Shown: one piece after another, positions 21,241-31,584 of the stretch | Numbering within the stretch: position 1 is the first letter of the stretch | Layout of the letters: every line of letters starts with the position of its first letter | Assembly: GCA_043228905.1 (NCBI GenBank) | Contig: JBHGNT010000005.1 | Coordinates: 9,920,001 to 9,984,000 of the forward strand | Length of the DNA stretch: 64,000 nt | Origin: Azolla caroliniana | Taxonomy: Eukaryota; Polypodiophyta | Direction: 5' to 3' | The notes under the pieces: model-generated | What the model saw: the letters and a program-made list of their open reading frames with translations, nothing else | The model's database searches: none | Told to the model about the DNA's origin: nothing | Position numbers and translations under genes: made by a program

Positions 21241-22170
21241 CATAGAACATAATATTCATGTTCGTGCAAGCATTCAAACAATTGAAAACGTTTGAAAACA
21301 AACACGTTTGAAAAGGGAAAAATACGTGATCCTTTTTTTTTTCTTTTTTTTTCATGTTTTTATCACAAATTCAGGTCATCCTAGTGGTAATGAGACATGC
21401 TATTGTTAGTAGTACCATAGCAAAATTTTATATTTGTTTTTTTGTTTTTTTCATGTTTTTTCATTTTTTGTGATTAGAAATGAGCTTAATCTAGTGGTAA
21501 GTTGCCATGCTACTATTGCTTGTGTCTTTGGGAGTTAAATTCCCAACTTTCTCATATCCTCTTTGTTATTGTCATGTTACTTTTTTTTCTTTGTTTGTTA
21601 TTAGAAATTAGCTCACCCTAATGGTAATTTTTTATTCTACTACTGCCTCTGTCATGTTTTCTTCATATTCTCGAATATACGTTTTATGAGTTTTTGATCG
21701 TTTCCTTTTTCTTCTTTTTCTTTCTTTCTTTGTTATTAGAAATTAGCTCACCCTAGTGATAAGTTGTTATGTTACTATTGCCTATGTCATGTTTTCTTCA
21801 TATTCTTGAATGTGCGTTTTATGAGTTTTTGAACATTTGATTATAATTTATAATGACATATTTTGATTCAATCTCTATAGTTCATACTCCTTGTTTTTGT
21901 AAAGTTCTAAAGTGAGGATGATAGAGATGTCTTGATTATTAAGAAGCATCCCAAAAGTATGCATGTGATACAATGCAAATATTGCAACCATACTTATGTT
22001 GGTGGTTCACAATGGATTAGAGTCCACTTATTGGGATTGAGAGTTAGTTAATATATAATATAGACCATAGTCAATCCAATCCAACTTTGAGATGATTTAC
22101 CATACATGTTTAATTGAATCATTCTCGAATGTGAATGCACGTATGATACACATGGTTCATTCTATGAGGA
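21241..22170. mobile_element. 930-bp hAT-like non-autonomous insertion
   Basis: The flanking 8-mer TTCCTAAT occurs at 21233-21240 and 22171-22178. The uninterrupted C1 copy has it once, so the 8-bp target duplication is directly visible. The left end starts CATAGAA and the right end contains TTCTATG four bases from the edge, a short inverted repeat. An 8-bp duplication is typical of hAT elements. No transposase is encoded. The interior holds four ~130-bp tandem tRNA-like units. Confidence 0.75.
21355..21850 (+). repeat. ~130-bp tandem units with A-box-like head
   Basis: TTAGCTCACCCTAGTGGTAA-like words recur near 21365, 21486, 21613 and 21747. Each is followed by ATGCTACTATTGC and, in the last two units, by TCATGTTTTCTTCATATTCT. 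The head resembles a Pol III A box, and a B box is not clear. Confidence 0.7.
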
Positions 22171-23410
22171 TTCCTAATGGTACTTGTCGCCTTCAAGTAG
22201 TCCAAAACTGTCATGACACATATACAGTTGGGCATTTTGGTAGTACTAAAACACTAGATTTAGTACAATGATCCTTCTGGTGGCCACATATGCGACAATT
22301 TGTCTAAGATTTTGTTCGGACTTGTGATACATGTTGCAGAGCCAAAATGACAAGATATCATCCATGTGGTTTATTAGAACCATTACTAATTCGAAGCAAG
22401 CCATGGCAATCCATTGCCCTAGATTTCATCACAGATCTTCCGGTGTCTAAGGGATTCGATGTGATCTTAATAGTAGATCTTAACATGCGTGAAGTATGTG
22501 GGCATCATGGACCCCAGTTTGTCTCAAAGTTCTGGAAGCACCTCTTTAAAATGGTTAAGGTCACTTGTAACCTCTCCTCCAGTGACCACCCACAAACAGA
22601 CGGCCAAGTATAACAAACAAATCAAACGTTGGAGCAATATCTTCAGTGCTTTTTAAGCTCTCATCAAGATGACTGGGAAAATATTCTCCACTTCGCCGAA
22701 TTTGCGTATAATAACTCTGTCCACTCATCAACAAAGGGGACACCATTTTATGCTTACACGGGTTGTCACCCCCGGTCGTGTGTATTTGAAACCCCAGAGT
22801 TACCTACAAATCCTTGTGTAGAGGATCGTTTGGAGCGGCTACATAAGATAAAAGCGGATTTATCTACTCATCTATAGCAAGCTCAACAAGCACACAAGGT
22901 TTACACGGATCGTCATTGGCTTCCATCCAGTTTTGACATTGGAGATCGGGTGTGGCTACTACGACGACACATCAAGACTACTCGCCCATGCGAGAAGTTG
23001 GATTACCGGAGATTAGGTCCTCTCCGTATTATCGGAAAAATTAATGATGTCTCTTTTCATCTCGATCTACCTCCACAACTTCGGATACATTCGGTGTTTC
23101 ATAGTTCTCTCCTCAAACCCTATCAAGACAACACCATCCCAGGTCGTATTAAACAACCTCCACCCCCGATCGAGCTTGAAGATGGACTTGAGTACAAGGT
23201 TGCCGCCATCCTTGATTCCAAGATTGTTCGCAACAAGCTCTACTATTTAGTCGATTGGCTAGGATATAGTCCCAGTGAGCGTACTTGGGAACCAATAGAG
23301 AATGTGACCAATGCTCGTGCTCTTCTTGAAGACTTCCATCTTCAATATCCAGACAAACCGGGTCCTCAATCCGAAATGACTCATGACACTCGTCGTTTTA
23401 AAGGGGGGAT
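22171..23410 (+). pseudogene. Gypsy C2 integrase with chromodomain
   Basis: The zinc-binding end ([18 protein letters not shown]) leads into ALDFITDLPVSKGFDVILIV with the first catalytic Asp. An internal deletion then removes the stretch that carries the second. The third block reads SSDHPQTDGQV and then TAA (22611-22613) precisely at the catalytic Glu codon. The frame continues with FAEFAYNNSVHSSTKGTPF, then RLGPLRIIGKINDVSFHLDL and SVFHSSLLKPY. A chromodomain follows (YKVAAILDSKIVRNKLYYLV, then W..YSPSERTWEPIENV), a histone-tail reader that marks chromoviruses and directs integration into heterochromatin. A purine-rich tract (AAGGGGGGATA) ends the internal region. Confidence 0.9.
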
Positions 23411-23412
23411 AT

Positions 23413-23777
23413 TGTCATGTTATGGCAAGACTCAAACTCATGACCTTATGTTACATGGATCGAGCTCTTGACCATTAGACTATATGTTGTAATACGAAAA
23501 ATATTATTTTCATTTAGGTTTTACTATAGAAAATTGATGTATATTCCAGATTTCTCTGGAACAATCTAGAAACTTCAGGAGTACTCCTGAGAACACTATA
23601 AAAGGAGGCACAAGGCATTATTTCAAACCAAATCAGTTCAACGCCAGTCTTATGCCTCCTAGCTACTATTGTATATTCCCTTAACATAATATATGTATTT
23701 TGTTATTCTCATTCTCTCTCTCACTCTCTCTCACTCACTCTCTCCTTCTCTCGAGAGTTCTACACCTCCCTTAGTAC
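23413..23777 (+). repeat. Gypsy C LTR, left part (split by the LARD-like element)
   Basis: The LTR starts TGTCATGTTATGGCAAGACT directly after the polypurine tract. It contains an inverted tRNA-like segment near its start, a TATA box (CTATAAAAGG, 23596-23605) and a CT tract. It is split after AGTAC at 23777 and resumes at 26185. A reverse-oriented copy lies at 28.8-29.2 kb. Because gag of another C copy follows the LTR, it serves as 3' LTR of C2 and 5' LTR of C3. Confidence 0.8.
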
Positions 23778-24333
23778 TGTTGTAGGTTTTAGAGTTAGGG
23801 TTAGGGTTAAGGATGATGATGGTTAACGATGACGAAGATAGACATGGTGAAATAGCAAAGATGATGAAGAGTATGATGGTGAGAGAGATTGACATGAAGA
23901 TGTTGAGAATTATTGAGAAGCATTGCGGGGTAAGGATGACATTGATGAGCATTGTGGGGTGGGGGGTGGTGCCTAGAATGGCTCCACCCCCCTCCCAAGG
24001 GGGTTCAACGTTGAGGGGGAGAGAGAGAGAGAGAGAGAGAGATGAAAAGAGAGATAGAGAGAAATTTTCATACCTTTATTCATTCCCCATAAAGGGGTTA
24101 AATAGTACAAGAGGGGGTAGATACAAAGGGGTGTAAGCCCCCTAGAGCATTCATATTGGACACTCACTCACACCTCATCGTATCCCTCCACATGCACACA
24201 CGTGTGCATGTGTTCACATACATATCGACTCACAATTACATTTATGTTCCCTACACATATACAACATCATCATGATAATATGCGACCCTCGCTCATCACA
24301 CTTGACTCTCCGTACAACTCGTACGGGGTAACA
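23778..24333 (+). repeat. 5' LTR of the non-coding element
   Basis: 556 bp, TGTTGTAGG...GGGGTAACA. It includes a GA tract near 24019-24043 and a CCACCCCCCTCCCAAGGGGG inverted repeat also present in the 3' copy. Confidence 0.88.
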
Positions 24334-25695
24334 CATTATGGCACGCCCGTGGGAAAGTGCCTTGCACGTCGATCCCACATGCCTTGATGATGATATCTCT
24401 TCGACCGGAACTTCCATCGTTCCTTTCAACGATCGACTCCCTCGATCGGAGCGCTTGACTCGATCATCTCCATCGGTCAGCGACTTTTCCGCGACACGAA
24501 CATTCTCATTCTGTCGTCTTACGAACTTTGGTATCCTCTTTCGGGTCCTTAAAAATGTTGTGTGTATGTATGTAATTCTCTGTTGATTTTGTGAGTTGTC
24601 GTGGTCGATCACGTCCATTTCTTTAGGTGGATGAGATTTCAAAATTTCATAGGTGCCCTTTGATTTTTAAAATTTTCTTATATACCCTCAGGGTTTTACA
24701 ATTATGTTTGATACCCTCATCTTTCTTTTTCTTCTTTCCTTCTCTTCTTTCCCTCTTCTTTTTCATTTCTGTTACTACTTCTTTCTTTCTTTCTTGCCTA
24801 CTTTCTTCTTCCTCATTCTTTCTTCCCGTTCTTCCTTATTCTTCCGTCTATGCCTTTCTCTCTCTTCTTTCTGTTTCTCAAACTTCGTCACCTTCTTCTT
24901 TCTCTTCTTCATTCACCACTGCTATGTCCATTGTCCGTGGCTGTCACTCTGTGTGTCTGTATGGCCTTCTTTGTTCATCTCCGTCTCTGTCTTTTCGGCT
25001 CCTTTCGGTTTTGTCACTTGAGTCTATTTTGCTTGCCTGTGTCAGTTTTCTCATAAAACACTAGAGATTCATCTCTTCGAAATTCCTAAGACGGGAACAT
25101 AGAATGATTGGGAGAATGCCATTCAAACAAAAATCCATAGTCTCTATAGTTTGGTAGTTCGTTCTGTCTTCTTCCTTAATCATGTTGCATCCTTCAGAAT
25201 CTCTTTCATCGGTAAGATTCGAAATGGAGAAGACGCAAACCGAAACCCTATGACACAACATCATAATCATCGTAATCATTGTATTTTACTCCTGTTTCTT
25301 TGACCTTTTCCCCATCTCTTGCACACGGTCATTGCCATTGTTGCAGTCTCACACAACGTCATCATTTGATCATCATCGCTGTTACACGCACATTTCTACC
25401 ATTTCTCGCGTATTATTGTTGCATATCATTTCATAACTTCCTCTTGCACAACTTCATTGTGTTGCATTCCTCGATGACTTCCCATCAACATCACCATTTC
25501 CTTCACATTGTCATACCATCTCATTCCTCGACTTTGTCTCACATATTGTGACTGCCATTTGTTGCACATCGTCGATTAGATTCTTTGTACATCATTGTCA
25601 CCATTATCGCACATTTTGTTGTTGCCATATCTTTGCCGCATATTCGTCTTCAACTTCATCTTCAAAGGGGGGTCGCCTTAGTGGTCGCCAAAAGG
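24334..25695 (+). other. Interior of the non-coding LTR element
   Basis: A primer-binding-site-like TGGCACGCCCGTGGGA is at 24339. The rest is CTT/TTC-rich sequence (24700-24930) and A/T-rich sequence without motifs. I see no supported gene. Confidence 0.6.
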
Positions 25696-26184
25696 TGTTG
25701 TCAGTTTTAGGGTTAACATTTATGATGATTGGTGATAAGCATTGAGAGATTGATTATGACATTGATAGTGATGAAGATGGAAATGGCGATGGCGATAAGA
25801 ATCATTGTGGGTGATAGCATGATGTGCATTGAGAAGCATTGCGGGGTGGGGGGTGGTGCCTAGAATGGCTCCACCCCCCTCCCAAGGGGGTTCAACGTAA
25901 GGGGAGATAGAAGAGAGAGATTGAGAGAGAGAGAAATGGTTATTCATGTATTCATTCCTTCCCCATAAGGGGTTAAATAGGTACAAAGGGGTAGATCCAC
26001 AAGGGTGCAAGCCCCCTTGGCATTCACACCTAGTCACTCACTCACACCTCTTTGTATCTACCACACTCACACTTACATTCACACTCATAATCGTATAAAA
26101 TCACACATACATATCAACACATTACATCTTTCACCCTCACTTATCACACTTATCAATCACCTGTACATCTCGTACGGGGTAACA
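25696..26184 (+). repeat. 3' LTR of the non-coding element
   Basis: 489 bp, TGTTGTCAGTTTTAGGG...GGGGTAACA. It is shorter than the 5' copy by internal indels; the 5' copy has extra sequence near its start and in its GA tract. Confidence 0.87.
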
Positions 26185-26189
26185 AGTAC

Positions 26190-26529
26190 TAATCCTCATC
26201 TTTTAGTACTAATTCCTTCTCTGTTTTAGTACTATTCCTGACAGTACTACTCTGTCTTAGTACTGCTCCTGATAGTTTTAACCGATTTCTCTCTCCTTCC
26301 TTCTCTTCCTTTATCTTCTTACTTCTCCCTCCCTTCATACTAATCTCTTATTCCACTTTTCTCTAATACTATGGCCATTGTTAGCGCTCAAGAATATCAA
26401 TCCGTTTTCTCAGAGCTGCTACTGCTCCTAACAGTTTGAACCGATTTCTCTCTCCTTCCTTCTCTTCCTTTATCTTCTTACTTCTCCCTCCCTTCATAAT
26501 AATCTCTTATTCCTCTTTTCTCTCATACT
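26190..26529 (+). repeat. C3 LTR remainder and leader with 153-bp duplication
   Basis: The C LTR continues with TTAGTACTAATTCC-type words. A 153-bp segment including the gag start (CTGCTCCT...GTTTTCTCAGAGCT) then occurs twice, near 26265 and 26418. The LTR/leader boundary and the primer-binding site are not clear. Confidence 0.7.
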
Positions 26530-27640
26530 ATGGCCACTATTAGCGCTCAAGAATATCAATCCGTTTTCTCAGAGCTACAATGCTTGAAAGAGAAGTTCCT
26601 TGCTTTGGAACAAGAAAATCAATGGTTGCTAGGGGATCTTAAACAAATCTCCTTAGAAAAGCAGCAGACGAAACAACAACATGGGGAACTAGTGGTACAC
26701 ATGCAACAACTCGAAGCAACCTTAGTAGCGATGCAACAACAAGGACCCAATACGCAAGGGATTCATAAAGAACCCAAGATCGGCCTTCCCATGAAATTCG
26801 ATGGAACGCGATCGCAGTTTAGAGGATTCCTTAATCAGGTACGATTAGTCATTTAAATGCGTCCTTCTTGATATCCCACCGATGCACCACGAGTGGGACT
26901 AGTAGGCACTCTACTTAGTGGCATGGTTCGCCCCCCTGTTGGAAAAAAGCTCTCCCTTGTTAAATAATTTCGAAGAGTTTATTACCAAGTTTATTACTAA
27001 GAGTGTTAGAACAACAATCAACAAAATCTGAAGATTGCGCCAAGGTGAGCAGTCGGGCTCAGCTTATGTTGCGGATTTCCGTCTTCTTGCCACCGATATT
27101 CCCTGGTATGACCAGGCACTAATGGAGCAATTTCGTTTTGGCCTAGGTAATGATGTTAAAGATTTACTCTTAACTTTCCCTAAGGAGCCAAAGTCATTGA
27201 TAGAAGCAATCAGTTTTACGATAATTGCCTCTTCGAACGACGTTCGGAATGTCAGTTCCAAATGCCACGGATAAGATCGGAGCCCACCTACGCTTCAATC
27301 GTAGCAAAGCCTTTCCCAAGGGAGGCATGCAATACGTCTCCAACAAATACTCTGACTCCAATGGAAATCGACACCACACGTTGCCGCGGACCACTATCGG
27401 AAGAAGAAAAGCAGCGATGCACGGCAAATCGATTATTTCTTTATTGCAGTGGACCGGGGCATATTGCTGTGAACTGCCCCCATCGGCCAAATGGCAAGTA
27501 AATCAAATAACGGCTAGTACTAATAGTACTAAACCTAAGTCTATTCTTCTAGGTGTGTCTGATAGTCCTAATAGCCCAAGCCTTTCAAACAAATTTGAAA
27601 TCCTTAGTCGACTAGAAGAAGAGTTAAACGATTAAGTCCA
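26530..27640 (+). pseudogene. Gypsy C3 Gag
   Basis: The N-terminal 109 codons are open: MATISAQEYQSVFSELQCLK followed by a Leu/Gln-rich predicted coiled coil up to residue ~80, then PMKFDGTRSQFRGFLNQ, a typical chromovirus capsid start. After a stop near 26856 the capsid continues in other frames (AYVADFRLLATDIPWYDQAL and FRFGLGNDVKDLLL). The zinc knuckle near 27430-27480 reads LFLYCSGPGHIAVNCP. The first knuckle Cys is Phe, so the C-x2-C-x4-H-x4-C set is incomplete. Confidence 0.83.
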
Positions 27641-28291
27641 GCCAAAATAGGAGCCGTTTGGTTGGACAACCCTAGATCTCTGCAGCCCATTCGCGGTTCC
27701 ATTTCCTGTAAGCAAGTTAGCAATGTGTTCTTAGCTCAGTTAATAGTTAGTACTAAAAGTACTCCTCCAATACATGTCTTAACACTCTTAGATTCCGGAG
27801 CCAACTCTTGATTCATGGATAGGAATTTTGCCCAAGCTCATCAGATATCCCTAAAGAAACTCCCATGTCCAGCTTCTATAGTAGTCATTGATGGTCATCC
27901 CATTACTTCCGGGAATATTATAGAAGAGTCAGAACCCATTAATATTGTCCTAGATAAGTTAGGGTGTGTAGTATCATTTAATATAATTAGTATCCTAGAA
28001 CATCCCATTGTTTTGGGATTACCATGGTTCGAATTACATAACCTAGCCATAGATTGCAGAACAAGAGAAATACGGTGTCGACAAACCTGGGGATCTACTC
28101 ATAAGATTGCAACCATTTCGCTACATCAGTTGCGTGAGGAAGGATGCAAGGAAGAAATGTTTCTCTTTGCAATATCAGTAAACCCCTCCAGTATCAATAA
28201 AGAGGAGTCCACCGTTCAACTTCCAGAGAAGTATCGTCATTATGCTGATGTGTTCGATAAAGTACGAGCTAATACGCTTCCTCACCATTGA
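27641..28291 (+). pseudogene. Gypsy C3 protease and linker
   Basis: The active-site block LLDSGANS near 27785-27810 is followed at once by a stop (TGA). The frame from 27815 then carries ISILEHPIVLGLPWFELHN, the second retropepsin signature (hydrophobic-Gly followed by LPW). The linker ends with YRHYADVFDKVRA and a stop at 28289, just before RT. Confidence 0.82.
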
Positions 28292-28533
28292 CCGTATGAT
28301 TGCCCCATCGGTTTACAACCGGGAAAAGAGTCACCATGGGGACCGATTTACAATTTGTCACCAACCGAGATACAAGTCTTTCGAGCCTATATAGAGGAGA
28401 ATTTGGCAAATGGTTTCATTCGACATTCGAAATCTCCAGCCAGCGCACCCATTTTCTTCGTCAAGAAAAAGGATGGATGAATTCGTCTCGTCGTAGATTA
28501 CCGTGGGTTGAATAAATTCACCATCAGGAATAT
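28292..28533 (+). pseudogene. Gypsy C3 RT N-terminal fragment
   Basis: [20 protein letters not shown] then [20 protein letters not shown] and FFVKKKDG, a stop near 28478, and IRLVVDYRGLNKFTIRN. Homology to C1/C2 stops at about 28533, where the sequence turns into reverse-oriented C gag. Confidence 0.82.
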
Positions 28534-29207
28534 TTTCTTGTTCTAGTGCTACAAATTTCTCTTTTAAGCACTGGAGCTTCGAGAAAATAGATTGGTATTC
28601 CTGAGCGCTAACAGTTTCCATTTTACTAGGGAGGATAAGAGGGTTAGTATGAAGGGGGAAAAGGGGTAAGAAGATGAGGGAAACCGGAAAGAAGACCGGA
28701 AAAAAGGGGATATGTAAGAAGATAAAAGGAAGAGGAGGAAAGGAGGAGACGTAAGGAGGGAAATTGGTTCAAACTGCTAGGAATTATACTGAGACAGAGA
28801 AGAAATTAGTACTAAGAGAGTAATATTAGTACTAAGAGGAATAGAGGGTGTAGAGGACTCGAGAGAAGGAGGGAGGGAGAGAGTGAGAGTGAGAGATCCA
28901 AGGAGAGAAAATGATGATGACAACGATATATTATGTGAGAAGAATATACAAGGAAGGCTAGGAGGCTTAAGACTAGCGTTGAACCGATTTGGTTCGAAAT
29001 AATGCCTTGTGTCTCCTTTTATAGTGTTCTTAGGAGTAATCCTGAAGCTTCTAGAATGTTCCAGAGAAATCTGGAATATGCATTAATTTTCTATAGTAAA
29101 ACTTAAATAAAAATAATATCTTACATATTACAATAGATAGTACAATGGTCAAAAGCTCGACCCATGTAACATAAGGTCTTGGGTTCTGGTCTTGCCATAT
29201 CATGACA
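28534..29207 (-). mobile_element. Inverted C-family 5' end (LTR, leader, gag start)
   Basis: On the reverse strand the LTR begins TGTCATGATATGGCAAG at 29207. A TATA box (CTATAAAAGGAG) follows near 29010, then a leader, then gag (METVSAQEYQSIFSKLQCLK, from 28621), cut after ~30 residues. It is joined head-on to the forward RT fragment of C3. The LTR has the same tRNA-like inverted segment as the forward copy. Confidence 0.85.
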
Positions 29208-29835
29208 TCTACAAGCTCAATGAGGAAAGCATTGCGGCAGTACGCGAGGACCTCACGCATGACTATCACATGCTAGCGGACCAGCACTCCGAAGAACTCA
29301 TGCAACTGTTGGAAGATTTTGGGGAAAGTCAAGAAGATATTTTTCGTTGGCTAATGGAGATCCGTAGCGAACAACAGAGGACGGAGACAACTACGGTACC
29401 AGAGAGCGATTCCGTCGAACAAGATGAGCCTCAACCTAATTCTAATAACCCACCAGACGTGACCACTACACCTGCCCACGCTACGGAAGGTACGGATAGG
29501 GAAGACCCCGTCCGAACGCTTGCCCACAGACTGAAGAGCCAACGCCAGAACTACGGAGGAATGATCCGGACACCAAATCAATTGAGTCGGCCCTGATCAC
29601 ACAGAGTAAAGATGACAACATGGGAACTCACACACCAGTCAAGTGTGGTGAAGTGGACAACACACAATTGGATGAGTCGGTTGAGCAGAACAACGAAGCA
29701 CCTAAGGACGTCGCGTCGTCTTCGCACCATGTCGTACAGACGGAGCCGAACATCTTAGACATTCTGAACGATGAGTAGAGGGACGGGTCCGACGTGCCAT
29801 GGCACTGTCCCATAGGCGTGCCAGGTGTTGTCCCC
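29208..29835 (+). pseudogene. Retroelement C-terminal-type ORF (acidic, helical)
   Basis: LNEESIAAVREDLTHDYHML then HSEELMQLLEDFGESQEDIF, predicted helical, then a Glu/Pro/Thr-rich segment, with a stop at 29594 and further coding-like sequence in other frames to about 29780. Organisation and several residues resemble the frame at 60.8-61.2 kb, and both are followed by CTATCC/CTGTCCCATAGGCGTGCCAGGTGTT-like DNA. I infer a family-specific ORF at the 3' end of a gypsy-type element. Function unknown. Confidence 0.45.
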
Positions 29836-30050
29836 GGACCTAACGCTTAAATGAATAGAATATATTATTAGAAGCGTTAAAGAAACGCATGTAACGGTTC
29901 ACGCTAGGAGCGTAACGGACTAAAAGCCTTGGGTATATGAAAGGAGGAAATCCTCTGTAAAGAGCAAGCGGGTATTTTTAGAGGTACCTTCTATAATACA
30001 ATACTATCTTCTCTGATTCCCTTGCCTGTTATAGTAGGATACCTCCCCAC
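29836..30050 (+). other. LTR-like remnant
   Basis: A/T-rich sequence with GTATATGAAAGG and GGAGGAAATCCTC, ending near ...TTGCCTGTTATAG. It resembles an LTR U3/R segment but no partner was found. The T2 remnant starts next to it. Confidence 0.35.
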
Positions 30051-30055
30051 AAAAT

Positions 30056-30475
30056 AAAATGGACGTCTAGCCTTCAATTGTGATGCAACTCCATCAGACC
30101 AGACCCAATGTTGAGTAAGCTCCAAACGTTTAGCTAATAACCATTGCCAATGTAAGTTAAAACAATGTTGGACGAACAAGGTATCATGCTTCTTATCATC
30201 AGAAATAAAAAAATGAATTACTTTTTTAACATTACCTGAAACTCGAAAATATGTTATGTGCACAAAAATGGTTACCTACGCTACGCTGCACACCAATGCA
30301 TAGATTGAATTTTATTCTGCTGCTTCAAAGTATAATTCTCTGTGAAATCTACTACTGAGACTACTACATCATTTGGAAAATCAAATATGCAAGTCTTAAA
30401 CTGATGGGCTTGGCATGAATAAATGAAGTTGTGTTTAATGAACTTTCCTAGAGATACTACAAATAGAGATGCCAA
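30056..30475 (-). pseudogene. T2 DDE-like region, broken
   Basis: Two reverse frames repeat the T1 catalytic exon: LGKFIKHNFIYS; VVVSVVDFTENYTLKQQ (first candidate Asp); KIQSMHW; then, after a frame change, FFISDDKKHDTLFVQHCF and HWVWSDGVASQLKARRPFYF (second candidate Asp). The copy stops near 30060, so the HGKG exon is missing. Clear similarity to T1 at every landmark shows that they are members of one family. Confidence 0.78.
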
Positions 30476-30500
30476 ATCCCTGGTTTAAGCAACTTCCTAA

Positions 30501-30962
30501 CTAGATCCTTTCTTTACACACCTTTCCTTCAAAATTGGTGTCAACTGACTCAAATAACTTGACTGAGATTAATATTTCTCTACTCAATTCATTTGGAAAC
30601 CACCTAAATCTACTAGGACCACAATCTTGACATAAACCCATGACACATTTATGACTATGGAAGATGGCCTCAATTTCTCTCGGACACAATATTGAATCTA
30701 AAAGACAACTCATGGAAGAGATAACATGCTCAGATGATTTACAATGCTCTTGTGGGCTCGATTGACAAATTGGGCACTCCCAAGTGCAAACTGCATTTGG
30801 TAGGGAGGCGCTATGGTGACATAGTAGATTAACAGAGTCCTTGAGAAAACCCATTTGTACATGATAAATGCAACAACATGTGTATCGATCCTTCAAATGG
30901 CTCACAAAGTCTAGCTTAAGAGACTCGAATGTTCGTAGTTGAACTTTGATATTTGGATGCAT
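30501..30962 (-). pseudogene. T2 Cys/His-rich region
   Basis: A 153-codon open frame with many paired cysteines: YTCCCIYHVQMGFL, LCHH, WECPICQSSPQEHC, and CVMGLCQDCGPSRFRWFPNE. In the related animal proteins as I recall them, a Cys-rich block with a CxxH pattern precedes the DFxEN core in the same order. A zinc-binding role is inferred from residue spacing only. It lies directly upstream (reverse strand) of the T2 catalytic remnant. Confidence 0.68.
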
Positions 30963-31015
30963 TCGCCTGAACCTAATAAATAAATTGACCTGCGTAATAA
31001 AATGGACATACTAAT

Positions 31016-31340
31016 TAGCTCTATGGCTAAGTGGTAGCTAATTAGCTACTACCATAGTTCAGTACAATAGCTAATTAGCTAAGTGGTAGCTAATTAGCTA
31101 CTACCATAGTTCAGTACAGTAGCTAATTAGCTAAGTGGTAGCTAATTAGCTACTACCATAGTTTAGCACAGTAGCTATTAAGCTAAGTGGTAGCTAATTA
31201 GCTACTACCATACTTTAGTATAGTAGCCAATTAGCTATGTGGTAGCTAATAAGCAACTACCATAGTTTAATACAACAGCTAATTAGTTACTACCATGGTT
31301 TAGTACAATAGTTCTCTTGTCTAAGTGGTAGCTAACTCTC
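31016..31340. repeat. 52-bp tandem repeat, ~5.5 copies, palindromic core
   Basis: ACCATAG recurs at about 31051, 31103, 31154, 31206 and 31259. Each unit contains TAGCTAATTAGCTA, a perfect palindrome, plus AAGTGGTAGC. It lies between the Cys-rich and HTH parts of the T2 gene. Confidence 0.93.
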
Positions 31341-31398
31341 ATTAGTCCAAAATATTGTGATTATATCCTTGATTTCTGATGTTATGGGTGTCATTGGC

Positions 31399-31584
31399 TT
31401 AAATCTTTAGCAGACTAGTTCCTTCACCCGAGGAAACTATCCGGTTCAATGTATTGTACACACTTTTTCTACTAACACCAATTACCTTAGATAGCACACT
31501 GATGTTAATATCGTCAACATCACTATTAAGTAACATCATTAGACTAGACCTTTTTAAGACAAGATCATCTTCTGACCTGCTCAT
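31399..31584 (-). pseudogene. T2 N-terminal helix-turn-helix segment
   Basis: A 61-codon reverse frame containing ISVLSKVIGVSRKSVYNTLN, which fits a helix-turn-helix with the Gly-Val-Ser turn. It lies upstream of the Cys-rich region on the same strand, as expected for the DNA-binding N terminus of a transposase. The link across the 52-bp array is inferred from order only. Confidence 0.5.

Larger units (their letters stand above)
23778..26184 (+). mobile_element. Non-coding LTR retrotransposon (LARD/TRIM-like), 2.4 kb
   Basis: Direct repeats at both ends start TGTTGT and end CGTACGGGGTAACA, and AGTAC flanks both sides (23773-23777 and 26185-26189), a 5-bp target duplication. A candidate primer-binding site (TGGCACGCCCGTGGGA) follows the 5' LTR. 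The 1.36-kb interior (24334-25695) holds only CT-rich low-complexity open frames such as 24627-25064 and no gag or pol motif. It therefore depends on other elements. It is inserted in the C-family LTR. Confidence 0.88.

Noticed and set aside
23793-23812. GTTAGGGTTAGGGTTAAGG, telomere-like
   Set aside because: Only about two units, inside an LTR whose other copy has a different version; not an interstitial telomere array.
24627-25064. 145-codon Phe/Ser/Leu-rich frame that looks like membrane segments
   Set aside because: It comes from a CTT/TTC-rich tract in a non-coding LTR element, and several frames are open over the same bases.
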